Virus record (IMG/VR): IMGVR_UViG_3300037297_000066
Coordinates: 1 to 64,000 of that record
Length of the DNA: 64,000 nt
Reading direction: 5' to 3' (one strand)
Source: a virus
In this document: positions 18,331 through 26,319 of the stretch, piece by piece
Position numbering within the stretch: position 1 is the first letter of the stretch
Layout of the letters: the number at the start of each line of letters is the position of its first letter
Program-made: the position numbers and the translations under genes
Notes under the pieces: generated by a model
Told to the model about the DNA's origin: nothing
What the model saw: the letters and a program-made list of their open reading frames with translations, nothing else
Database searches by the model: none

Positions 18331-18783
18331 ATGTCTGAGTTGAGCATTGCTGAAATTGTCACTCGACCAGGAACCTATGTCCTGGCTGTAGTCATCTTCA
18401 TCGTGACGGAACTCATCCGCCGAGTCGTGTTCGTCATCAAGCCCACCTGGAAGAAGCAAGAGCCCCCAGCTAAGCCCTACGCCACTCGAATGGCGATGAT
18501 TTGGCATACTCTGATACTCTACGCCATTCCCGTCCTTCTTGGGGGGTTGAGTGGTTTCTGCGTCACGTCAGAGTTCATCTTCGGTGGAATACAAACTGAT
18601 GGCCGAGTCCTATTGGGAGTCCTGATCGGATTCCTGTCCGGCTACCTGGTCAAAGTTGTGAAGAAGGCCATTGCCGCCAAGACCGGAGTTGACTTCGAGA
18701 AACTATCCCCAGCCTCAGCTACGCCTGCCGGAGGAGCCCCTCAGGGGGACGGAGGAGACGCTACAGAGCCCGAAGAGGGGTAA
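18331..18783 (+). CDS. Three-segment membrane protein, holin candidate
   Basis: 150 residues with three hydrophobic spans at about 17-38 (AVVIFIVTELI region), 53-75 (LILYAIPVLLGGLSG) and 92-112 (LLGVLIGFLSGYLV). A charged, disordered tail rich in Gly, Ala and Glu follows. This size and topology is common for phage holins, which make pores in the inner membrane at lysis, but no endolysin is recognisable beside it. GAGGAG lies about 10 bases before the ATG. A stem-loop spans its stop codon. Holin is a guess from topology; membrane location is firm. Confidence 0.6.
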   Translation: MSELSIAEIVTRPGTYVLAVVIFIVTELIRRVVFVIKPTWKKQEPPAKPYATRMAMIWHTLILYAIPVLLGGLSGFCVTSEFIFGGIQTDGRVLLGVLIGFLSGYLVKVVKKAIAAKTGVDFEKLSPASATPAGGAPQGDGGDATEPEEG

Positions 18784-18798
18784 CCCTCCCCGGGCTCT
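18765..18798. terminator. Hairpin between convergent genes
   Basis: AGAGCCCG at 18765-18772 pairs perfectly with CGGGCTCT at 18791-18798, with an inner GAGGG/CCCTC stem around a GTAA loop that contains the stop codon of the membrane protein gene. It sits between that gene and the convergent lipoprotein gene. No clear T-run follows on either strand, so termination may be weak or factor-dependent. Confidence 0.5.
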
Positions 18799-18828
18799 GA
18801 AAGCCATTCTTGGGGGCTTCTGGAGGCC

Positions 18829-21108
18829 CTACTTGGGCGTCCGGTACAATCGAGCAGGAGTGGCGGTTGCTCCTCCCATGGACATGTTCCAGTAGACGTA
18901 GGAGTCGGACACGTTGAACTCCTGCACGTAGGACTGTATTTCTGGTTGAAGTGTAGCTGGCACCACTTCTTCGAGGGAGCCCCCGTTGATTCCGATCTTG
19001 ACGATCTTCACCGGTGGAGCTTCGAGGTAAGAGACTACGTACAAAGTACTCTCATCAAGTACCAGCAGCGATCCCGACAGGTCATTCGAAAGGGTGTCGT
19101 TGCTGTCGATCGAGTTGTCCCCTAACTCAGCTCGTTGAAGATTGTGGTCATCGGCAACCCAGAAAGCGTAGGTGTCGTTGACGGCCAGCGCCCCTGCCTT
19201 GTGGGGCTTGTACCCAGAATTAAGGTCTGCGGCTGAGAAATCTCCTGCCTTAGCACATGACAGGACCCATCCGTTGGGGTACTGGTTGTTTGTAGCCCAG
19301 TATCCCCACCCTGCCAGGTGTACGTAGGTATCGTCCAACACCATGGCTGTTACTGGCACGGCTGTGAAGGTGTGAAGCAGTTCTGGGCTCCCTCCGGCCA
19401 GAGGCACCCTCCAGAGGGTACTGCTACCTTCGTGGGCACAATCACAGGGGGTTGAGGTGCAGAAGCAGTCATCTAGCTCCTGAACCCAGTAGACGTGTGT
19501 GTCATCGACGGCCAGGTGGTAGTCCGCTGCGTTATTGGTTGGCTGGGAAGACACCAAGTGTTCGACAGTCCCTCCTTCTACCGGCATGGTCCAGATAGAG
19601 AGTGTGAGCAGTGGGGTGTTGAAGTTCATCCAGACAAGGTCGGTTCCATTCGTCACGAGGCCATGGGTAGGAACTTCGCTGTTGGCTACGTTCTCTCCTA
19701 ACGTAGTCGGAGTGGGATTTGAATCGGTTGCTCCGTAGATCGTGTGCGTGTGGGTTCCGTCTCCGTTGTTGTGGCTGTCGATCCAGTACACGTTTGGCCC
19801 AAAGGTGACAGGCCCCCTCATGCTGTTACCGTGGTTGCTCAAGAAGAGGAGCTCAATGTCGTGGCTGCATTCCCCAGCTGAGCATGATCCTGTCTCACAC
19901 GAGTTCCCACAGCCTCCACAGTTCAGGTCATCGTTCCAGATGTCATGCTCGCAGCCATCACCGGGATACCCGTTACAGTCTCCCCAAGTGACCTCACACT
20001 CCCAGGAACATCCTCCCGAGGTGCACACGTCGCTAGCGTTGGCTGGGGCCCCCGAACAGGCGTCCCCGCACCCAAGGCAGTTCGAGAGGGTCCCCAGAAC
20101 CGTCTCGCAGCCATCGGTGGTCCCCCCGCAGTCAGCGTATCCGGCATTGCATTCGGAGCCACAGACCCCGCCTGAGCAGGTCAGATGACTGTTTGCTGGG
20201 GGGGCCGCACACGAAAGCACGGCTCCCCATTGTCCTACGGAATTGCAGGTTTGGGTGGCATCCTGTCCTACACATTCGACCATTCCGGGCTCGCATACCC
20301 CGGTGCAGGCCCCGTTCTGGCAAACGTAGGGACAGATCTCGGTTTCGTACCAACCCGTTCCATCACAGGTTTCGACGTTGTCAGAAACGTTGCAACGGAG
20401 GTTTCCTGTAGGACAAGCAGGTTCTCCTCCACTACCCCCTTCTCCTGAGGTCCCTCCTGTTCCACCTTCTCCTGAGGTCCCTCCTGTTCCACCTTCTCCT
20501 GAGGTTCCCCCTGTGCTTCCTGATCCTGAGGTCCCTCCGGTGCTTCCTGATCCTGAGGTCCCCCCTGTTTCGCTCGAACCGGCAGATCCTCCCAAGGAGT
20601 TTCCAGCAGATCCCCCCAATCCGGCCTCTCCAGAAGTTCCAGCCATTCCGGAGCTTCCTCCTGGGAAGTCCCCTCCACTTCCAGCATCTCCCGAGGCTCC
20701 TGAACTTCCGCTGATTCCTCCGCCTTCACCTCCGGTGGGGTCCTCGGCTCCAGCCTCTCCTCCTGTATGGGAAGCTCCAGCCTCTCCACCCGTTGCAGGG
20801 CTCTGTCCACCCGTTGCAGGGCTCTGTCCACCCGTTGCAGGGCTCTGTCCACCCGTTGCAGGGCTCTGTCCACCCGTTGCAGGGCTCTGTCCACCCGTTG
20901 CGGGGCTCTGTCCACCTGTGCCAGATACCCCTCCGGTGCCTCCGGTCTCAGGTCTGATACCAGTCAGAGTTCCTGCCTGGCCAGAGGCGTTGATGCCGGG
21001 GCCCCCTGCTTCAGGCGTGTGGTCTTCATTCCGTGAAGCACTGGACGTACAGCCCAGTGCGACTGTGACAAACAGTGTCCACAAGATGGTTGCAAAAACT
21101 CGGTACAT
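18829..21108 (-). CDS. Myxobacterial-type surface lipoprotein (possible moron)
   Basis: 759 residues. The ATG at 21108 has GAAGGAG five bases upstream and gives a clean lipoprotein signal (hydrophobic run ending LFVTVALGC, Cys at the lipobox), so an upstream start at 21162 is rejected. Next come a Gly/Thr/Ser linker with six GGQSPAT copies, then TGGTSG-type units. A cysteine-rich zone follows with repeats such as NCLGCGDAC and NCGGCGNSC. The last 330 residues look like a beta-propeller (VYWID, VYWVQ strands). This architecture is characteristic of Myxococcota lipoproteins and unusual in phages. It lies alone on the minus strand with its own intergenic regions, as expected of a host-derived gene expressed from a prophage or for surface change. 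Host origin is inferred. Confidence 0.8.
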   Translation of the reverse strand: MYRVFATILWTLFVTVALGCTSSASRNEDHTPEAGGPGINASGQAGTLTGIRPETGGTGGVSGTGGQSPATGGQSPATGGQSPATGGQSPATGGQSPATGGQSPATGGEAGASHTGGEAGAEDPTGGEGGGISGSSGASGDAGSGGDFPGGSSGMAGTSGEAGLGGSAGNSLGGSAGSSETGGTSGSGSTGGTSGSGSTGGTSGEGGTGGTSGEGGTGGTSGEGGSGGEPACPTGNLRCNVSDNVETCDGTGWYETEICPYVCQNGACTGVCEPGMVECVGQDATQTCNSVGQWGAVLSCAAPPANSHLTCSGGVCGSECNAGYADCGGTTDGCETVLGTLSNCLGCGDACSGAPANASDVCTSGGCSWECEVTWGDCNGYPGDGCEHDIWNDDLNCGGCGNSCETGSCSAGECSHDIELLFLSNHGNSMRGPVTFGPNVYWIDSHNNGDGTHTHTIYGATDSNPTPTTLGENVANSEVPTHGLVTNGTDLVWMNFNTPLLTLSIWTMPVEGGTVEHLVSSQPTNNAADYHLAVDDTHVYWVQELDDCFCTSTPCDCAHEGSSTLWRVPLAGGSPELLHTFTAVPVTAMVLDDTYVHLAGWGYWATNNQYPNGWVLSCAKAGDFSAADLNSGYKPHKAGALAVNDTYAFWVADDHNLQRAELGDNSIDSNDTLSNDLSGSLLVLDESTLYVVSYLEAPPVKIVKIGINGGSLEEVVPATLQPEIQSYVQEFNVSDSYVYWNMSMGGATATPARLYRTPK
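20786..20911. repeat. Six 21-bp tandem repeats inside the lipoprotein gene
   Basis: Six head-to-tail copies of a 21-bp unit (CCACCCGTTGCAGGGCTCTGT on plus, one base over 20 when written whole is avoided here by citing its core GTTGCAGGGCTCTG). Five are identical; the sixth has CGGGG for CAGGG. They encode the GGQSPAT units, so copy number can change by slippage without breaking the frame. Confidence 0.9.
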
Positions 21109-21245
21109 GGATACTCCTTCACACCATAAACGATCATGACCCTTCAATTTTAACCCTGCCATGAATTTTGTTCGTGTGTTTGGTTGTGGGGACTTGTCTC
21201 ACCTTAAGGTTTCCTCTTGTGGTATCATTAGATAGGAGCGGGTCT
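21109..21245. promoter_or_regulatory. Divergent intergenic region, likely promoters both ways
   Basis: This 137-bp gap separates the lipoprotein gene (minus) from the plus-strand operon. It is markedly AT-rich, with CAATTTTAACC and GAATTTTG tracts. On plus, TATCAT at 21223-21228 is a fair -10 element 17 bases before the ATG at 21246. On minus, TATGGT lies about 18 bases before the lipoprotein ATG. No good -35 element is spaced correctly for either. Assignment rests on gap position and base composition. Confidence 0.45.
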
Positions 21246-21782
21246 ATGTCCGAGGAACAGAGCTTTTGGAGCGGTGTTTGGAGTTGCCTAAAGGCCATCG
21301 GAAGAGTGGTTCAAAGGTACGTCCTAGCTCCCGGGGTGGCCTTGGTGGTGGTGGTAGCGGCCGTCTTGTTGGTCGTGCTCGGGGCGAAGAACCTTCAGAT
21401 AGGGGGGGTTCTTGGCCGTCTGTTCGGAAGAAAAGAAGAGGGCAAGAAGACTGTCGAGGTGGCCAATACCATTCCTGAGGGGCGGATAGACTCCGAGGGC
21501 AAGATCATCCCCCCTGGGACCCCCGACAAAGAGGGGATGACCCAAGCTGTCGTGGTGCCTATCGAAAAGCCAGGTCTGTTTGACGACCCTTCTCAGGTGA
21601 AAGTCACTCCTCCTGGTGAGGAGAAACCCATCAAGGTTACTCTTCCCACAGGGGTGAAAGCCAACGACGTGGAGAGCGTGGTGGTAGTCAAGCCCGAGGT
21701 TGTGGCGGTCACTGTCAAGAACGATTCGAAGGTCAGTGGCCAAGATGTGGATGACCTCTTGAGCAAGTACGGAGACATCTAG
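21246..21782 (+). CDS. Membrane-anchored protein, unknown family
   Basis: 178 residues. The ATG at 21246 has AGGAG at 21234-21238, seven bases upstream; an upstream in-frame start at 21168 lacks one. A single strongly hydrophobic segment at about 28-48 (VALVVVVAAVLLVVLGA) anchors the protein. The preceding residues carry few positive charges and the following ones are basic. The rest is a Pro/Val/Lys-rich soluble domain ending in a short helix (VDDLLSKYGDI). It could be a spanin-like or virion assembly factor, but no diagnostic motif is present. Confidence 0.6.
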   Translation: MSEEQSFWSGVWSCLKAIGRVVQRYVLAPGVALVVVVAAVLLVVLGAKNLQIGGVLGRLFGRKEEGKKTVEVANTIPEGRIDSEGKIIPPGTPDKEGMTQAVVVPIEKPGLFDDPSQVKVTPPGEEKPIKVTLPTGVKANDVESVVVVKPEVVAVTVKNDSKVSGQDVDDLLSKYGDI

Positions 21783-21786
21783 ACCA

Positions 21787-22965
21787 ATGAACCTTCCTCT
21801 GAGAGTTGCTGCCCGCTACCACGAACGTCAGCTGCGTCAGTTCTATGCTCGTCTCAAGGCGTCTATGAGCTTGGACGAGGCCAAAGCTACCTTAGGGTTT
21901 CCTCCTTCTGCCAATCCGACTCCTGCGGAAGTGGCCCGAAACTACAAGCAGTTAGCTTTTAAGCTTCACCCAGATCGTGGGGGCGACCCAACCAAAATGG
22001 TCGAGGTCAACGTAGCTCGGGACCTTTTGGAGAATCCTAAACTTCAGGACAAAGGACAGAATGCCCCGGATTATGGGGGTGGCACGCCTACTACCTACGC
22101 ACCAACCAAGCGTGAAGAGATCACGGTTTCCTTCGAAGAAGCCAAAAGCAATGCCAACATTCCCAGTGGGGTCAAATGGCACTTCGTCACCGAGTCTCAC
22201 CACAGTGGGTACTCCAGCAACGAGTACCTTCGTCAAGCCTCTGGATGGGTGGCCGTGGGGGAAACAGATTCAGCCTGGGTCTTCGTGGCAGCTGAGAACT
22301 TCCAGAGCGATGCTTACGTTCTAGGTGATACCCGTCCCAAAGAAGACGTTTGGTCGATCAATTCCTTCAGCCTTCCCAAGAAGAGCCCCGTTGATGCTCG
22401 AACGCTCTACGGCGGGGTGATGAAGGCTTGGAAGAGCTTCGAGTACCTTGAGAAGAAGTTCAATTCCAAGGTTACCCCTGCTGAGGGCTGGGTGTTCAAC
22501 CAGAGACTTCCTCGGGGGCCATCGCTGAGCATCAAGAACTACTTGCTCAACTCGGGGCTCATGGATGAGAGCCAGCTCAAGACGCCTCGCAAGCAGACCA
22601 TCGAAATCGCCTACCACGAGCACTACGGTTACGGCGGCAAGCCTCCTCCCAATGACTATGTCAACATTGGAAGAGGCTACGACAAGTACATCCAGCTTGA
22701 GCTGACTATCAATGGTAAGCCCTACAAACTGCCTCCTGAGGCAACTCTCAAGCTTGTCAAGATGAGAGTCAAAGGCAAGCCTTTCATCGATCGGGTGTTC
22801 GGTGACTACCCTGAGCACAGCCGTCCGAAAAGCGTGACTCGTAACCGGGATGGGAAGCCTATGATGGGCTGGATGGCAAAGAACCTGCCTGGGCTCCCCG
22901 ACTGGGTGAAAAGCTCTCTGGAGGCAGCCTCAACCCAGTCAGCGGCCAAAGGCAAACGGAGATAG
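21787..22965 (+). CDS. J-domain protein with N-terminal RVAARY signature
   Basis: 392 residues. A J-domain occupies about 28-85 with the invariant HPD at 61-63 (KLHPDRGGDP), which stimulates Hsp70 ATPase. The G/F region and zinc centre of true DnaJ are absent. Instead there is a long unknown domain of about 290 residues with aromatic, Gly-rich stretches (HEHYGYGGKPP). The N terminus, MNLPLRVAARY, matches the opening of four other proteins in this window. The ATG is five bases after the preceding stop. A role in recruiting host DnaK to a phage client or in particle assembly is possible. Confidence 0.75.
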   Translation: MNLPLRVAARYHERQLRQFYARLKASMSLDEAKATLGFPPSANPTPAEVARNYKQLAFKLHPDRGGDPTKMVEVNVARDLLENPKLQDKGQNAPDYGGGTPTTYAPTKREEITVSFEEAKSNANIPSGVKWHFVTESHHSGYSSNEYLRQASGWVAVGETDSAWVFVAAENFQSDAYVLGDTRPKEDVWSINSFSLPKKSPVDARTLYGGVMKAWKSFEYLEKKFNSKVTPAEGWVFNQRLPRGPSLSIKNYLLNSGLMDESQLKTPRKQTIEIAYHEHYGYGGKPPPNDYVNIGRGYDKYIQLELTINGKPYKLPPEATLKLVKMRVKGKPFIDRVFGDYPEHSRPKSVTRNRDGKPMMGWMAKNLPGLPDWVKSSLEAASTQSAAKGKRR

Positions 22966-22972
22966 TTTACCG

Positions 22973-23554
22973 ATGACACTAGTCCCCCTTCTACTAGCGC
23001 TTGGTCAAAGCACGGCTCCCTGCGCCGACGATTCGGTGTGTGTACCAAAAGAGGACCTTCGCAAGATGGTCCAGGTGCTCAAGGAGCGGAAGTGCTTGGA
23101 CGATAGCCCTCCCTCTTTCGAGCTGGATCCTATAGTCATTGTCACGGACGAGGAGGGTCGGGTATTCTACTCGGGGGCCAAACCAGAGCCCTACACCGTC
23201 AAGATGAAATGGTGCCATTACGAAGTAGAGGCCCAGGGAGAGGTCAAAGTGGTGGCAGCTCTGGGGGAGAAGTCGGAGTGGGGCTTCCGTTTCCGCCCCA
23301 AGGCTTACCTGGGCTATCTGTTGAACCAGCCGCTCCACGATGGCAACTCATTCAACGACGGGGTTGACGCAGGCTTGGCCTTAGACTTCTTTCATGTGTA
23401 CTGGGCCAACCTGAACGCTACGATAGGGTTCCGGTCGGTCGGTGGGGGTATTGGCTTCGACCTGACCAAGAACTTCGGTTGTTACACAGGATACGCTCTT
23501 TCGTTTTCGGATCCTCTGCACAACCTTGCGGGGGGCGTCTACTTCGCGTTCTGA
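22973..23554 (+). CDS. Secreted outer-membrane-barrel-like small protein
   Basis: 193 residues. A short signal peptide is likely (MTLVPLLLALGQSTA, cleavage before PCADD). A CVPKEDL...KERKC segment near 23-41 could form a disulphide-linked helix. From about 65 on, alternating polar and hydrophobic residues suggest amphipathic beta strands. The chain ends in GGVYFAF, a terminal Phe with alternating hydrophobics as required for insertion by the BAM complex. This points to a small outer-membrane protein made by the phage, comparable in idea to Lom. A spanin-like lysis role is an alternative. Confidence 0.55.
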   Translation: MTLVPLLLALGQSTAPCADDSVCVPKEDLRKMVQVLKERKCLDDSPPSFELDPIVIVTDEEGRVFYSGAKPEPYTVKMKWCHYEVEAQGEVKVVAALGEKSEWGFRFRPKAYLGYLLNQPLHDGNSFNDGVDAGLALDFFHVYWANLNATIGFRSVGGGIGFDLTKNFGCYTGYALSFSDPLHNLAGGVYFAF

Positions 23555-23680
23555 AGCCGATCTTGTGGTAGGCCCTTCGTTCGCTACAACATGTTGGGGT
23601 GGTATTTTTCTCCTCTAAAGGGGTGCCTAGAGCCGTGCATTCGTGTATGTTGATGCGACCTTCCACTAGGACGTTGGGGC
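23555..23680. promoter_or_regulatory. Intergenic region before the replication block
   Basis: A 126-bp gap before the helicase gene. GTGTATGTT at 23644-23652 resembles the GGTGTATnnT box seen before other genes here, but it lies about 30 bases from the ATG, so it would give a short leader. A T-rich run (TATTTTTCTCCTC) precedes it. No strong terminator is visible. Confidence 0.35.
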
Positions 23681-25471
23681 ATGCCGGATGATCCGAAGCG
23701 TACGCCTGCTGAACTGAAGGTGTACGAGCAGCTGAAGAAGGTCCGGGCTTCGAAGACGGTCAGGTTGAAGCCTATCGACCGTTTCCGAGACCATATTCGA
23801 GACCTGGATGGGGAACAGGTGCCCTTCCAGTTTCGCTACTATCAGGTCCAGGGCATCTACCACATGCTGGTCCTCAAGCGCATGCTGCTTGGGGATGATA
23901 CGGGCCTTGGGAAGACGATCGAGACCTTGGGGGCCCTGGCTTACCTTTGGGAGAAGGAGCCTAACAACAAGGTGATGGTCGTAGCTCCGAAGTCGGCTAT
24001 CCGGCAGTGGGCTAGTGAGATTGAGCGCTTTACCCGAGGCATAAAGCCTCTCGTCGTCACGACTCCGAAAGGCAAGACCAAGACCGGAGAGAGCGCTCTA
24101 GACAGAAGAAAGAAGCTGTACCAAGAATGGGTAGAGGCTCCTACGGGACCTGGTGACCCAAAAGTGGTCCTCATTCTCAACTACGCTCTGCTTCAAAGGG
24201 ATTGGAATGCAGAAGGTTACCAACCGCTAAAAGAGAACGGGAAACCGGACCCCAAGAAGCCAGTAGTGCCTGGGGTTTTGGATGCGGCTACTCGGAAACT
24301 AGGCCCTCGTCTAGTGGTGATCTTCGATGAATGCACTGCCTTCAAGTCGATGCGAACCAAGACTTGGGAGGTGTGCCGATACTTGTCTGATCGATCTCAC
24401 CGGGTTTACGGGTTGACGGCAACTCTCCTGAAAAACCATCTGATGGAGGGCTACTGCATCTACAAGGCGATCAAGTCGAATCTGTTCGGAACGAAAACTC
24501 GGTTCTTGGAGGACTACTGCTACACAAAGCTGCAGAACGTTAGCAAAGGGCGTAAGATTCCGATCGTAGTAGGCTACAAGAACTTGGATCATTTTCGAGG
24601 GGTTATTGACCCTTTCTACATTGGTAGGGCCAAGCACATGGTCAGTAGCGAGCTCCCTACTCTGACCACCCGAGAGCTAATTTGCGAGCTGTCCAAGGCA
24701 GAGGACGCCAAGTACGCCGAAGCCCTGACAGGGGTGATCGAGTTGGGGGACGGAGACATCCGAGATTACGAAGAGAACAAGGCTCTGGTCAGCCTCAACT
24801 ACTGTCAGCAAGTGGTCAACTCGATGTCCATGCTGAAGTACTCTGAGGGAGACGAAGTAGGGGGCAACCTGCTTTTTGAAGAGGCATCCCACAAGGTCGG
24901 CAGCCGAGGATCTAAGGAACAAGCTCTGGTAGATCTCATCACGGGGGAGCTCGACGGGCAGAAGGTCATCGTCTACACTCGCTTTGAAAGCTTGGTAGGC
25001 AGGCTTCAAGCCATTCTCTTGAGAGAGGGGGTCAAGAGCGTTCGAATCACCGGTAAGGAGAACGACAAGAAGCGGGCCGAGAGTCAGGCTAAATTCCAAG
25101 ACCTAAACTCTGACACGAACGTGATCTTCATCACCAATGCAGGCTCTGAAGCCATCAATCTACAGGCTGCTATTGGGCTCATTTTCTACGACGCTCCTTG
25201 GAGTTGGGGTGACTACATTCAGATCCTAGGGCGCATGATTCGCATCGGAAGCCCTCATAAGGGAGTGCTTGCCTACCATCTGATTGGAGAGCGTCCTGCC
25301 AAAGGTAAGAAGTCTCGAAAGACCATTGACCATCACGTTCTTGGCCTACTTCGAAAGAAGAAGAGTCTCATTGAGAAGGTATTGGGAGAGGCGGCCGTGG
25401 GAGCTTTGAAGTTCGACAAACCCGGCTCCTCTGCAATGGCCCTCCTGAGAGCTCTGCAAGAGGACGCATGA
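23681..25471 (+). CDS. SNF2-like superfamily 2 helicase
   Basis: 596 residues. Walker A is DDTGLGKTIE near residue 72, preceded by a Q-like motif (FRYYQVQGIYHM). Motif II is DECTAFKS rather than DEAH, motif III LTAT follows, and the C-terminal lobe has a motif V/VI region (GRMIRIGSPHKG). This layout is that of SNF2/Rad54-type DNA translocases, which remodel protein-DNA complexes or aid recombination and replication. No nuclease domain is fused. It opens the replication block and is coupled to the next gene by a four-base overlap (ATGA). Confidence 0.85.
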   Translation: MPDDPKRTPAELKVYEQLKKVRASKTVRLKPIDRFRDHIRDLDGEQVPFQFRYYQVQGIYHMLVLKRMLLGDDTGLGKTIETLGALAYLWEKEPNNKVMVVAPKSAIRQWASEIERFTRGIKPLVVTTPKGKTKTGESALDRRKKLYQEWVEAPTGPGDPKVVLILNYALLQRDWNAEGYQPLKENGKPDPKKPVVPGVLDAATRKLGPRLVVIFDECTAFKSMRTKTWEVCRYLSDRSHRVYGLTATLLKNHLMEGYCIYKAIKSNLFGTKTRFLEDYCYTKLQNVSKGRKIPIVVGYKNLDHFRGVIDPFYIGRAKHMVSSELPTLTTRELICELSKAEDAKYAEALTGVIELGDGDIRDYEENKALVSLNYCQQVVNSMSMLKYSEGDEVGGNLLFEEASHKVGSRGSKEQALVDLITGELDGQKVIVYTRFESLVGRLQAILLREGVKSVRITGKENDKKRAESQAKFQDLNSDTNVIFITNAGSEAINLQAAIGLIFYDAPWSWGDYIQILGRMIRIGSPHKGVLAYHLIGERPAKGKKSRKTIDHHVLGLLRKKKSLIEKVLGEAAVGALKFDKPGSSAMALLRALQEDA

Positions 25472-26319
25472 GCGAAGAGAAGTGCAAGACTTGTGGTTGC
25501 ACTCCCATCGCTGGGTGTGGGGGAAAAGGGTTCATCCGAACAGGAGAGAACCATTGCAAGCCTTGTCCTCACTTGCAGGTGAAGCGACTACGCCAGCATC
25601 TAGGGCCCATCATCTCCAAGGTGCAGCACGTGAAGGGAAGCCCTCTACTCACACCCCCTCACACTGACTTGACGGGGACCAACCTACGGATCCAGATCCG
25701 CACTTGGAACGGGCTTCTTCCGCACTTGAAATGGGCTTTAGCCTGCAAGGGAGTGACTTTCTCTTTCCGAATCATTACGGACGAAGAGATTCGTACTGTG
25801 TTCGTAGGTAGCCGTAATTACAGGTCTATTCCGGTTAAACTCAGAGAGAAAGTACAGACCTACAACTCGATTGCAGATCTCGTGGAGGATCCCGATCTCG
25901 TGATCATCCAGCTAGGCATTCTCCGCTACAAGAACGTGGCCGCCCCTTCTGCTTTCTATGAGGCTCTTCGGATTCGAGAGCGTAATGCCAAGGCTACTTG
26001 GATCGTGGAGTGTGACGGCACTGACTTAGATAGCAGTCAGGTCTACGATTCTACCGTAGGGAGCCATGTGGAAAACAACTACGAGGTAGTTCAAATCGAG
26101 ACGGATGATGAAGGAGACGACGACGAGGACTTTGTCTTCACTGACCATGAGTCAGAGCTAGACACTCGGGAGCCTCCTGCTGAGTACAACGCAAACGTTC
26201 CTGAAGAAGAGGAGTCAGAACTTGAGCCTGAAGAAGAGGGCTCACAAGAGGATGAAGGTTCTGAAATCAACCTAGGCTCTTTCCTCAAGGATAAGCCTAA
26301 GTGGAAGGGTCGTCGATGA
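25468..26319 (+). CDS. Zinc-finger, acidic-tailed replication-block protein
   Basis: 283 residues. The N terminus has CKTCGCTPIAGCGG and CKPC, a likely zinc-binding module. A compact domain at about 60-200 contains VIIQLGILRYKN and TWIVECDG, which resembles the core of a helicase loader without an obvious Walker A. The final 80 residues are very acidic (runs of D and E) and end in a basic patch, KDKPKWKGRR. Being sandwiched between an SNF2 helicase and a DnaB-like helicase, a loader or accessory role in replication is a reasonable inference. Confidence 0.55.
   Translation: MSEEKCKTCGCTPIAGCGGKGFIRTGENHCKPCPHLQVKRLRQHLGPIISKVQHVKGSPLLTPPHTDLTGTNLRIQIRTWNGLLPHLKWALACKGVTFSFRIITDEEIRTVFVGSRNYRSIPVKLREKVQTYNSIADLVEDPDLVIIQLGILRYKNVAAPSAFYEALRIRERNAKATWIVECDGTDLDSSQVYDSTVGSHVENNYEVVQIETDDEGDDDEDFVFTDHESELDTREPPAEYNANVPEEEESELEPEEEGSQEDEGSEINLGSFLKDKPKWKGRR

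Noticed and set aside
18765-18798. Phage attachment or origin site
   Set aside because: The inverted repeat spans a stop codon between convergent genes; termination is the simpler reading.
20786-20911. Tandem repeats as a CRISPR array
   Set aside because: Units are directly adjacent with no spacers and lie in frame inside a coding gene.
19742-21139. Long plus-strand Pro-rich frames opposite the lipoprotein gene
   Set aside because: They are antisense copies of the Gly/Thr-rich repeats; composition is explained by the true gene, and no ribosome site is present.
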